Assembly (NCBI GenBank): GCA_965232455.1
Contig: OZ246981.1
Span: 2,418,001-2,482,000, forward strand
Direction: 5' to 3'
Source of the DNA: JBFGFX01 sp965232455
GTDB lineage: Bacteria; Pseudomonadota; Gammaproteobacteria; Steroidobacterales; Woeseiaceae
DNA length: 64,000 nucleotides
Within the stretch, counting starts at the first letter, position 1. The number at the start of each line of letters is the position of its first letter. The notes beneath the pieces are model-generated. The model was not told where the DNA came from. It saw nothing but the letters and a program-made list of their open reading frames with translations, and made no database searches. This document shows positions 47,190 to 54,258 of this stretch, in pieces. The position numbers were made by a program, and so were the translations under genes.

Positions 47190-47672
47190 TCACTCCGGAC
47201 TTCGGTACAGACAAAGCTCTTCAGCGGGCTCCGGAATACCGGTGACGAAGTCATGAACGGACTGCAGACCTTCCTTGAGTCCCCGATAGTGAACCCGCGC
47301 AAGACACTCGTCCATCGTGAACCAGCCGTAGTCGGAATGTTCCTCGGGATCAAGCAGGATATCAGTTGGCCGAGTTTCAGCGGCATACACGCCGATTAGC
47401 TGCATTTCCCGAAAACGGCGATTGTATATGACGTAGGCATGTTCCCCGACCCAGATCGTCGCGACGGATAGCCCAAATTCACCCACGCGACGAAGGATGG
47501 CGTCCTCAATTGTTTCGTCGTCTCTTACAAAATTGCTTGGGACCTGCCAAAACCTGCCGCCGTTGAAATGTCGGTCCGCTTTGATTTGTGACGTATAGAG
47601 GAGCAAGAACCTGATCGCATCCGAATCTCGCCGAAAAGACCACACGTCGAATACGCCAGTTGCGAGTTTCAT
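47190..47672 (-). CDS. NUDIX-like hydrolase with degenerate catalytic motif
   Basis: From the ATG at 47672 the protein has 160 residues with a Nudix-fold pattern: GVFDVWSFRRDSDAIRFLLL, then FWQVPSNFVRDDETIEDAILRRVGEFGL at the position of the Nudix box. The canonical GX5EX7REUXEEXGU box is incomplete: the Glu in the RE pair is Arg and one of the EE pair is Gly. It may have lost hydrolase activity and kept binding. The region is AT-richer than its surroundings. An upstream TTG at 47759 is possible; no ribosome-binding site supports either start. Confidence 0.6.
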   Translation of the reverse strand: MKLATGVFDVWSFRRDSDAIRFLLLYTSQIKADRHFNGGRFWQVPSNFVRDDETIEDAILRRVGEFGLSVATIWVGEHAYVIYNRRFREMQLIGVYAAETRPTDILLDPEEHSDYGWFTMDECLARVHYRGLKEGLQSVHDFVTGIPEPAEELCLYRSPE

Positions 47673-47777
47673 CGTAAATCTTGGTTTCGATTCTTTTATC
47701 GAAGGGTCGCTTCGGGTCAGCAGCTGAAAGAATAGCAGATATTCAACCGAGTGCTGCAAAGCACCAGGTGTGGCCGC

Positions 47778-48371
47778 TCAATACTCGGCTAGTGACTTGA
47801 GTTTCGGTAAAAACCGCTCGCGCCACATTGCTCTCGTGCGCTCCTGAAACTCGGGTGACTCACGCATTGACCTTTGCGGGTTGGGCTCTTCGCTACCCCA
47901 ACTGTACCTACGGCTCATTGTCAGCCTTACCGTGGTAATCCCGTTACTCTCGTTCAGCGTAATGACGACTACACCAGTCGAGCTTTCTTCGTTGAAGCTC
48001 GATGGCAAGTTCGCAAGTACAAGCAGTTCGCCTGGGATAACTTTCGTGATCTCAATGAAGAAATCTTGGCCAGAGTAGAGCCGCCGAACCTCACCTTCCT
48101 GCCCAGGCTCGCCGGACACTAGGGACATATCGAACTCGTACATCCATGAACCGACGTCAACTAGCTGATTCCAAACTTCGTTGGCGGATGCAGCCACGTC
48201 AATGGAGTAGTGAGATACAAAATGATACGAGGATCCGCCGGGTTCTGCGGTTAAAGTCTCAGATGCGCTTGCCAATGGTACGAGGGGCATCGCCAACAAT
48301 AGCAGCAAAAGCTGACAGAATAGTGATTGAAAGGAAGCTGAGATGTCTGTGGGCGTAGAACGAACTGCCAT
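47778..48371 (-). CDS. Exported SRPBCC/START-like domain protein
   Basis: The 197-residue protein has a signal peptide (about residues 15-36, FCQLLLLLLAMPLVPLASA). A START/Bet v 1-like helix-grip domain follows: HFVSHYSIDVAASANEVWNQLVDVGSWMYEF near the N-terminus and ERTRAMWRERFLPKLKSLAEY as the long C-terminal helix. Such domains bind lipid or aromatic ligands. The gene has an ATG start with AGGAG eight bases upstream, inside a small hairpin, and an inverted-repeat operator candidate about 50 bases upstream. Composition is AT-rich relative to the neighbouring core genes. Confidence 0.72.
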   Translation of the reverse strand: MAVRSTPTDISASFQSLFCQLLLLLLAMPLVPLASASETLTAEPGGSSYHFVSHYSIDVAASANEVWNQLVDVGSWMYEFDMSLVSGEPGQEGEVRRLYSGQDFFIEITKVIPGELLVLANLPSSFNEESSTGVVVITLNESNGITTVRLTMSRRYSWGSEEPNPQRSMRESPEFQERTRAMWRERFLPKLKSLAEY

Positions 48372-48372
48372 C

Positions 48373-48388
48373 GGATAGTCTCCTATCC
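48373..48388 (-). promoter_or_regulatory. Hairpin covering the ribosome-binding site of the SRPBCC gene
   Basis: GGATAG and CTATCC form a 6-base-pair inverted repeat with a four-base loop that reads GAGA on the transcript, a GNRA-type tetraloop. The ribosome-binding AGGAG of the 47778-48371 gene lies inside it, so part of the site would be paired. This could lower or regulate translation. Structure prediction only. Confidence 0.45.
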
Positions 48389-48416
48389 AAGCGCTAGTCC
48401 CGCCTAGTTGTCAATA

Positions 48417-48436
48417 TGACCGAAGTAATTCGGTCA
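48417..48436. promoter_or_regulatory. Candidate operator: perfect inverted repeat
   Basis: TGACCGAA and TTCGGTCA are perfect 8-base arms separated by GTAA. The dyad overlaps or adjoins a minus-strand TTGACA (48408-48413) that could be the -35 element of the SRPBCC gene. Dyads of this size are typical targets of TetR-, ArsR- or MarR-type repressors. No regulator gene is adjacent, so the factor is unknown. Confidence 0.5.
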
Positions 48437-48648
48437 GACGTCACCATAACACGGCGACTTGTATGCCTGAAGCGCGACAGGGGCGAGGCTGGCTGTCCTT
48501 GCGGCTGCTTTGGGTCATCAACCGAGATTATAGCGTGAAAATCCTGGACGGCGGCTTACCAGGGCTGAGCAGTCGTTCATTTGGAGCGAGGGCGACAGGC
48601 TCGGAGCGGCCAGAAGCAGCCGCTCGAATCAATCCCAAGTTCGATTTC

Positions 48649-49293
48649 TCAGTTGCCCTGTCCGGGTACCATCGCTTGGAATAACTCAAGTGGCATAAAT
48701 CTCCCGTATCCTTCCATTTGGCGTTTCGAGTGTTTCCCAAACCGCAGTGTGGGATAACAAAGGGCGAAATGGGCAAAGTACGCGGCGTCTCTTAGAAGCT
48801 CTCTGGCCGACTCCTCGTCAGACCAAGAAGGGGGAATCAATAAGCGCTCTATTTCGTCTCGTTTTTCGGTTAGCTGAGCTACGAAGGAAGCTATCTCTGG
48901 ATGCGTTTCGTCATTGTAGTCAAAGAGAAATGCGGAAGCTTCTGAGTGCCAATCGGCTTTTCGTGCCTCCTCCCAAGTAATCTCACCTCGACAGTATTTT
49001 TCACCGGCCTCGACGCCCATTCGGCTTCCCTCATCAGGGATGAGCAGCCAGATCCTCCGGCAGCATGCGAGCAGGTATTGGTGCACGCTGGATACCTCAG
49101 CGCTGTTTCGCGCTTTACCTGTACTAACCGTGAATACGCCGTTGATATCATGTAGGCGGTGTACGTTCTCCCAAGCTGAATGAGCAGAGTTGAGACAAAT
49201 AGGAAGAGACTTGTTAGCGAGGTCAGTCAATTGCGGAAAAGTCTGCTCTTCTGGGTTCTGGTAATTGTGGCTGCGGTCAGCAAACGGCAGCAA
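48649..49293 (-). CDS. Hypothetical protein with ACCRRIW-type repeat module
   Basis: This 214-residue reading frame has a TTG at 49293 as its most upstream start; the true start is unclear. The middle contains LLACCRRIWLLIPDEGSRMGV followed by EAGEKYCRGEITWEEARKA, a pattern I associate with repeated modules in large planctomycete proteins (RLFACACCRRIWHL type). The C-terminal part holds IPPSWSDEESARELLRDAAYFAHFAL. The stretch before the CCRR motif has no resemblance to that module, which may mean a frameshift or a fused end. Base composition is AT-rich. Function unknown. Confidence 0.55.
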   Translation of the reverse strand: MLPFADRSHNYQNPEEQTFPQLTDLANKSLPICLNSAHSAWENVHRLHDINGVFTVSTGKARNSAEVSSVHQYLLACCRRIWLLIPDEGSRMGVEAGEKYCRGEITWEEARKADWHSEASAFLFDYNDETHPEIASFVAQLTEKRDEIERLLIPPSWSDEESARELLRDAAYFAHFALCYPTLRFGKHSKRQMEGYGRFMPLELFQAMVPGQGN

Positions 49294-49788
49294 CGGGTCA
49301 TTTTGGTACGCAATGGTACTACGTTGTGGAAGGGCTGGATTGGATCGACAAGGGGTGGCATGCCCCGAAGGGCCGCTCTCTTCGAGCCGTTGGCAGCGCA
49401 GCGGCCGGGCTGCTTTCCCAGCCCTTGCCCTTTCGCGTTACCGCGGAAACTTTTCTAGAAACTGCTTTGAGTTCCGCATATAAATGCCCCAATGCGGGCA
49501 GTCCAAAAGGTGTCAGATTTATCAGTCCGCGTTGAGTTCGTAAGTATGGGGCCTGCCACGGCTTACTCGTGGCCGCCAGAGAGCCTGCGCCGCTCCTCGG
49601 TCCGTTGTTTATAGCACTTTGGTGAGCGGTGTGCGAAGCGGTGAAACTAAGGAAAAAGCCTTCAATCTCGGCTTGCCGCGCAGGCGAAATTAGATATCGA
49701 GCCTGTCACTCGACAACGAGATCGTGAGAAATAAACCTGACAGTTCTTGACTACACGCTCATAATCAAAAGGACAACAGAGGGCGAAA
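49294..49788. other. Intergenic region with an inverted-repeat pair
   Basis: These 495 bases lie between the CCRRIW-type gene and the asparaginase gene. Short open frames are present (for example 49326-49535) but none resembles a known protein. The notable structure is a pair of inverted 12-base sequences at 49511-49522 and 49731-49742, listed separately. A promoter for the asparaginase gene should also lie here, but I cannot place it. Confidence 0.4.
49511..49742. repeat. Imperfect inverted terminal-repeat pair (MITE- or REP-like)
   Basis: TGTCAGATTTAT (49511-49522) and ATAAACCTGACA (49731-49742) are inverted copies with 11 of 12 matching bases, enclosing 232 bases. The outer flanks match partly as well. 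Ends reading GGTGTCAGATTTAT resemble, from memory, sequences flanking REP-associated or IS200-type transposase genes. No transposase frame remains between them, so this may be a non-autonomous remnant. Confidence 0.4.
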
Positions 49789-50817
49789 ATGACAAACCGG
49801 AAGATCCTGCTATCCCTTTTAGCTCCCATCTTACTATCGGCAAAAGCGATGTCAGATACGAAACCTGAAGTTTTGATTTTGACCACCGGGGGCACGATTG
49901 CGAGCCGCACCGATGCTCCGCTGATTGCCGGTCCGGCGCTTGTTCAAGCCGTACCCCAACTTGCCGATCACGCCGATATCAGCGTTCAAGAATTCAGCGT
50001 GATCGGGTCGTCCAAAATGACGCCGGAACACTGGCTGGGGCTTGCGCAGAGAATCAACTCGGAGTTTTCCGGGAATGACGGCCTTGCCGGCATTGTCGTC
50101 ACTCATGGAACCGACACCCTGGAGGAGACCGCCTATTTTCTGAACCTGACGGTCAAATCGTATAAACCGGTCGTCCTGGTGGGCTCCATGCGGTCCGCCG
50201 ACGAAGTATCGGCTGATGGACCGGCTAACTTGATCAATGCAGTGAGAGTGGCCGTCACCGAGCAGGCAGTGGGCCAGGGCGTACTGGTCGTCCTGAACGA
50301 GGACATTACCGCGGCGCGAGACGTATGGAAGGCGGACAACCGCCGGGTACAAACCTTTCGGGGATCGAGCGTCGGCCACATAGGCACTGTCGACCCGGAC
50401 GGTGTCCGCTTCTACCATCGAATTCTCCAACCGCATACGACAAGTTCCGAATTCGATGTATCGGGCCTCGCGGATCTCCCCAGCGTCTTTATCTTGAGTG
50501 ACTTCACCGGCATGGATGAATCGCTGGTCCGCCAATTCGGCAATCGGGAAATGGACGGCCTGGTGGTTCGCACCTTTGCAGGGGGCCGCATGAGCAACGG
50601 CATGTTGGCCGGCCTTGCCGGCCTGGAGCAACGCGGCATACCGACGGTGGTGACGTCACGAGTTCCCGGCGGCAGGATCGTTGACGCACCGGACTACGAT
50701 TTCTCAGTCGTCGTATCGAACGGTCAACAAGACAACAAAGCGAGAGTTTTGTTAATGCTGGCGCTGACCCGGACGTCGGACCTGGACGAAATCCAGCGGA
50801 TGTTCGACACCTACTAA
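49789..50817 (+). CDS. ansB: Exported type II-like L-asparaginase
   Basis: The 342-residue protein has a signal-like N-terminus (KILLSLLAPILLSAKAMS) and the asparaginase fold. The first active-site motif is LILTTGGTIASRTD with the nucleophile Thr. The second is VVTHGTDTLEETAYFL with the catalytic Thr and Asp. The segment VVLVGSMRSADEVSADGPANL, and a C-terminal LSDFTGMD domain border, follow the family. It hydrolyses asparagine (and possibly glutamine) to the acid and ammonia in the periplasm. A GAGGG ribosome-binding site lies six bases before the ATG. Confidence 0.95.
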   Translation: MTNRKILLSLLAPILLSAKAMSDTKPEVLILTTGGTIASRTDAPLIAGPALVQAVPQLADHADISVQEFSVIGSSKMTPEHWLGLAQRINSEFSGNDGLAGIVVTHGTDTLEETAYFLNLTVKSYKPVVLVGSMRSADEVSADGPANLINAVRVAVTEQAVGQGVLVVLNEDITAARDVWKADNRRVQTFRGSSVGHIGTVDPDGVRFYHRILQPHTTSSEFDVSGLADLPSVFILSDFTGMDESLVRQFGNREMDGLVVRTFAGGRMSNGMLAGLAGLEQRGIPTVVTSRVPGGRIVDAPDYDFSVVVSNGQQDNKARVLLMLALTRTSDLDEIQRMFDTY

Positions 50818-51010
50818 AACAAGCGCGATGACCGCCTCCGCGGCGTCATCGACGGATCTTCCAGCCCCCAACCCGCCTGCTCTTCCAGGCAGTGAACCGC
50901 CCACAAAACACGTGCCGGTGCTGGCCGCTGTTTCATGAGGCGGACGAACTCTCGTTGCCGGAGTCCACGGTCAAGCCGTTCAACCGTGTGTCGCTGTGCG
51001 ATCAATGCCA

Positions 51011-51038
51011 TTGTCAAGAAAGCCATATAATATAAAAT
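51011..51038 (+). promoter_or_regulatory. Candidate sigma70 promoter of the amidohydrolase gene
   Basis: TTGTCA (51011-51016) and TAAAAT (51033-51038) are separated by 16 bases within a strongly AT-rich run that stands out from the surroundings. The amidohydrolase ATG at 51112 lies about 75 bases downstream. Other -10 readings in the same AT run are possible. Confidence 0.38.
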
Positions 51039-51111
51039 ATAAAATTATCTGGCGTATTTTGCGCTGCGTTCTTTTGGGGAAATGACATAGCCACGGGAAG
51101 GGCTTCCGACG

Positions 51112-52695
51112 ATGATAAAAAAACTTCTAAAGACATTGAGCATCACTCTGATTGCCGCGCTTGGTGCTTTCAGCGTTCACGCAGCAGACAACGACGGCCT
51201 GTCCGCAGGTCCGTACGAGAGACTCGTAATCCGCAATGCGATGGTGCTGCCAGGTCACGGCGGCCCGCCGGTCGGCCCCTACGACATCGTTATCGAAAAC
51301 GACGAAATTACGGAGATGATCCAGTTCGATCCTGTGACGGCAAAACGTCGGGGAGAAGTCGAACGCGTGTCGGGCGACAGGGTGATTAATGCTACAGACA
51401 AGTTCGTCATGCCGGGCATGATCGACCTGCATATGCATTTACGTCAGGACCCGATGCCACTCGAATACGTTTATTACCTGAAGCTCGCGCACGGCGTAAC
51501 GACAATGGTGCCCGCGCCCGACCGCGGCCTTGACGAGGCGATGGAGCAGGCAGCGCTTGCCGACAGAAACGAGATTATTGCACCGCGCATGTTCCCGATA
51601 TGGGATTGGGGTTCTAACCTCGACTACGACTATAAATTCCTCGAGGACCCTGAGAACGCAGACAAAATCGCACGGGAAATGGTCAGAAAAGGCGGGCACG
51701 TCTTCAACGCAGCGTCGGTCGGCTGGGACAACGAGCTTTTGACCGCGATGTGCCAGGCGATTACCAGGGCCGGTGGCATCACCACTTATCACATTCCGCC
51801 TGCGGATACGTCGGTCACACGCGCCGTCGAGGCCGCGGAGGCCGGCTGTACGATGATCGAACATCACTACGCGTACGCGGAATCGTCGCTGGACCGCAAG
51901 GTGCAGGATTATCCGAACGACTATAACTACAACGACGAAAGCATGCGTTTCCGGCATGCCGGCAAAGTCTGGTCCGAGGCGAACGAAGAACGCCTTTTGA
52001 CGGAGGTTGTTGACCGTCTCGTTGAGTCCGGCGTCGTCATGCTGCCGACGCGCGTGGTGTACGAGGCAAATCGCGACATTCTGCGTGCACACGGTTTGCC
52101 GTGGCATGAAAAATATACGCATGAACGTTTGATATTCTGGAACGGCCCAAATCCCGAGTACCACGGGGCGTATCACTATGACTGGTCGTCGGATGACGAG
52201 TATTACTGGTCGAAGGCCTTCAGCCTGTGGGGTGATTTGATCTATGAGTTCAATAAACGGGGCGGCACGGTCGCCTACGGCACGGATGATAATTACATCT
52301 GGGCAACCCCGGGTTTCTCCAACATCCGCGAACTCCAGCTCATCAGGGAAACCGGATTGCACACATTGGAGGTCTTGAAGTCGGCAACCTTGAACAGCGC
52401 CAAGACATTACGTCAGCCGAAGTTGGGCCTCGTCCGCCCCGGCTATACGGCCGATTTGATGATTATCGACGGCAGCCCGCTTTACAACCTGCGCTTCATG
52501 TACAGCTTTGGCGCGTTCACGCGTGACAAGGACGGCAACATGATCCGCAAAGGCGGTATCGATCATACGATCAAGGGCGGTGTCGTTTACGAAAACAAAA
52601 AGCTGATGGACGAAGTTGAACGTATGGTTGCCGAATCGAAGGTTGGCAAGCCGGGTTCTCCTGCCAAGAAGCCGTTTAGGACTGACGGTGGGTAA
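51112..52695 (+). CDS. Exported amidohydrolase
   Basis: The 527-residue protein has a signal peptide ending SVHAAD. It belongs to the metal-dependent amidohydrolase superfamily: MPGMIDLHMHL gives the His-x-His metal pair, YHIPPADTSV and MIEHHYAYAE hold later histidines, and the catalytic Asp region reads VAYGTDDNYIW. The C-terminal KLGLVRPGYTADLMIIDGSPL strand closes the outer beta domain. Such exported enzymes hydrolyse amides or cyclic amides. It sits 294 bases after asparaginase, and both could act on extracellular nitrogen compounds. Confidence 0.88.
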   Translation: MIKKLLKTLSITLIAALGAFSVHAADNDGLSAGPYERLVIRNAMVLPGHGGPPVGPYDIVIENDEITEMIQFDPVTAKRRGEVERVSGDRVINATDKFVMPGMIDLHMHLRQDPMPLEYVYYLKLAHGVTTMVPAPDRGLDEAMEQAALADRNEIIAPRMFPIWDWGSNLDYDYKFLEDPENADKIAREMVRKGGHVFNAASVGWDNELLTAMCQAITRAGGITTYHIPPADTSVTRAVEAAEAGCTMIEHHYAYAESSLDRKVQDYPNDYNYNDESMRFRHAGKVWSEANEERLLTEVVDRLVESGVVMLPTRVVYEANRDILRAHGLPWHEKYTHERLIFWNGPNPEYHGAYHYDWSSDDEYYWSKAFSLWGDLIYEFNKRGGTVAYGTDDNYIWATPGFSNIRELQLIRETGLHTLEVLKSATLNSAKTLRQPKLGLVRPGYTADLMIIDGSPLYNLRFMYSFGAFTRDKDGNMIRKGGIDHTIKGGVVYENKKLMDEVERMVAESKVGKPGSPAKKPFRTDGG

Positions 52696-53135
52696 CACAT
52701 TTGTTATGGCAGGCTGATGGAGTTTTGCATTTGCCTGAAGACGAAAAAGCGGACGCTCGGGGTAGGTGATCGAAGACCCGAGCAGGCCGTGGATCGACGG
52801 TCAAACCTTGGCGTCCATGTGACTCTCGGCATAACTTGCACGACGGGGTGTGTACTCGACTTTCAGCGGCGGACTGAACGGCATCTTGCTATAGCACACC
52901 TGGACGCTCCTGGGACGCAGGTTCTACTTCCAGGCGGACCAGGGACGTCTTTTGCGTAAATTGTCGGGCATCTGATTGACTCGTGACTCGCCTTTCTCCT
53001 ATGCTCGGCGCAAATCTCTCGTGCGGCCGCCGCCGGGAATAGCAAAAATCGCGGGCGACCCCGCGACACCGGCGGTTCAAACACCCGGCCATTGCGCACC
53101 AAGCCAACGCAATACGGACTGTCGAGCAATATAAA
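52696..53135. other. Intergenic region ahead of the glutamate-mutase operon
   Basis: These 440 bases contain no frame that resembles a protein. They hold a good promoter candidate at 52976-53005, after which an untranslated leader of about 120 bases precedes the first gene of the ACP/glutamate-mutase operon. I see no riboswitch fold by eye; a cobalamin riboswitch would be expected to need a longer conserved B12 box than is present. Confidence 0.4.
52976..53005 (+). promoter_or_regulatory. Candidate sigma70 promoter of the ACP/glutamate-mutase operon
   Basis: TTGACT (52976-52981) and TATGCT (53000-53005) are 18 bases apart, five of six and four of six consensus bases respectively. It points toward the gene at 53136 and is the best promoter-like pair in the region before the operon. 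Confidence 0.5.
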
Positions 53136-53831
53136 GTGCAATTTTTCCGCAGGCTGGCAAGCCCGTTTATCGAATTCGGCGCCCTTTCCGGGATGCTCTA
53201 CACGCTGGACCAGGGATTCGCGCGCCTGAATTCCCGCTTCCGGGTGTTCGACTACGAACTGATGGTGCAGCCCGTGGCGGAAAAAAACACGGCACCGGCA
53301 AACCTCACAAAGTCGTTTGAGATCCGGGAGATCCTCGAAGGCGATCCTTTGCTCGCATCAATGCCGCCGCCCACCGAAATCATCGCCGATCGTTTCCGAC
53401 AGTCCGCGGTGTGTCTGGGAGCTTTTCAGAAGGACGCGTTCATCGGCTATCAATGGCTCTGTTTCGGACCCTATGACGAGGACGAGGTTCGTTGTACGTT
53501 CATCCCGCAGCCTGCCGATGAGGCCGTATTCGACTTCGATTTTTACCTGTTCCCGGAACACCGCCTCGGACTCGGGTTTGTCGCGCTGTGGGACCGTGCC
53601 AACGAATATCTGCGTCAGCGTGACATCCGGTTCACGACCAGCCGTGTCTCCCGGTTCAACATCGCGTCCCGGAAATCGCACGAACACCTCGGCTGGAACC
53701 GCGTCGGCCGCGCGGTGTTCTTCACGGGCAAGCGGTTTCAGCTGATGTTCGCGTCGACCGCGCCGTTTTGCCACCTCTCGTTTTCGGCGGAGGCCCGGCC
53801 GTGCCTTCGCATCGACACCGGAAAACACTGA
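53136..53831 (+). CDS. GNAT-like acyl/aminoacyl transferase candidate, first gene of operon
   Basis: The 231-residue protein starts at a GTG with no clear ribosome-binding site; an ATG at 53193 is the alternative. It seems to contain a GNAT-type core: AVCLGAFQKDAFIGYQWLCFGPYDEDE, then FDFDFYLFPEHRLGLGFVALWDRANEYL and ISRFNIASRKSHEHLGW-like ending (residues about 170-190). The HRLGLG segment takes the place of the acyl-CoA/phosphopantetheine loop. It precedes the ACP gene by 107 bases. I infer that it transfers an acyl or beta-aminoacyl group made by the downstream enzymes. This is not proven by sequence. Confidence 0.65.
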   Translation: MQFFRRLASPFIEFGALSGMLYTLDQGFARLNSRFRVFDYELMVQPVAEKNTAPANLTKSFEIREILEGDPLLASMPPPTEIIADRFRQSAVCLGAFQKDAFIGYQWLCFGPYDEDEVRCTFIPQPADEAVFDFDFYLFPEHRLGLGFVALWDRANEYLRQRDIRFTTSRVSRFNIASRKSHEHLGWNRVGRAVFFTGKRFQLMFASTAPFCHLSFSAEARPCLRIDTGKH

Positions 53832-53938
53832 GCCCCGAACCGATTCGGTCACAGGGGCGAGTGTGACGTGCGTGTCATCATAGCCGCGGACGAAGCAGGT
53901 ATAATCGCCGCGCTGTGCCACGTTTCTCGGGAGGACCT

Positions 53939-54181
53939 ATGGCAGCTGAGCTGGAGACACTGAGCGATTACATCCGTGACGAGGTCGGCTACGACGGTGA
54001 GCTGAATCCGGATGCCGATCTTCTCGACGCGCGGATTCTGGACTCGTTCAGCGTGGTCGAAATCGCCGCCTACATCCAGTCCAGCTTCGACGTCGAACTC
54101 GAGGCCGAGGACCTCACACGGGATAATTTTACCAGCCTGACAAATATGGTCGCTCTCATCAACCGGCGAAAAACAGGCTAG
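53939..54181 (+). CDS. Acyl carrier protein (discrete, VinL-like role)
   Basis: The 80-residue acidic protein starts at the ATG at 53939 behind a strong GGGAGG ribosome-binding site. It has the carrier fold, with the phosphopantetheine attachment Ser36 in ARILDSFSVVEIAAYIQ and a following acidic helix. Carrier proteins hold the growing or loaded acyl chain as a thioester. The next genes are a ligase, a mutase and a decarboxylase, so I infer that it carries a 3-methylaspartyl or decarboxylated beta-aminoacyl group, as VinL does in vicenistatin synthesis. Confidence 0.93.
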   Translation: MAAELETLSDYIRDEVGYDGELNPDADLLDARILDSFSVVEIAAYIQSSFDVELEAEDLTRDNFTSLTNMVALINRRKTG

Positions 54182-54258
54182 ATCGGCAGGCGTCCGAGGC
54201 CTTTCGTAGGCCCGGCGCCGACGGGCGCGCCGCCAAAAACAACCATCAGGGGACAACC

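Noticed and set aside
49180..49535. Short frames downstream of the CCRRIW-type gene, including a 69-codon frame at 49326-49535.
   Set aside because: No ribosome-binding site or recognisable domain; composition resembles non-coding DNA with a GC-rich patch.
50818..50870. Inverted repeat GATGACCGC/GCGGCGTCATC after the asparaginase gene as a terminator.
   Set aside because: The stem is imperfect and no T-run follows on either strand, so a Rho-independent terminator is not supported.
50814..51026. A minus-strand frame of 70 codons between asparaginase and amidohydrolase genes.
   Set aside because: It overlaps the asparaginase stop, has no ribosome-binding site and resembles no known protein; I considered a transposase remnant but could not support it.
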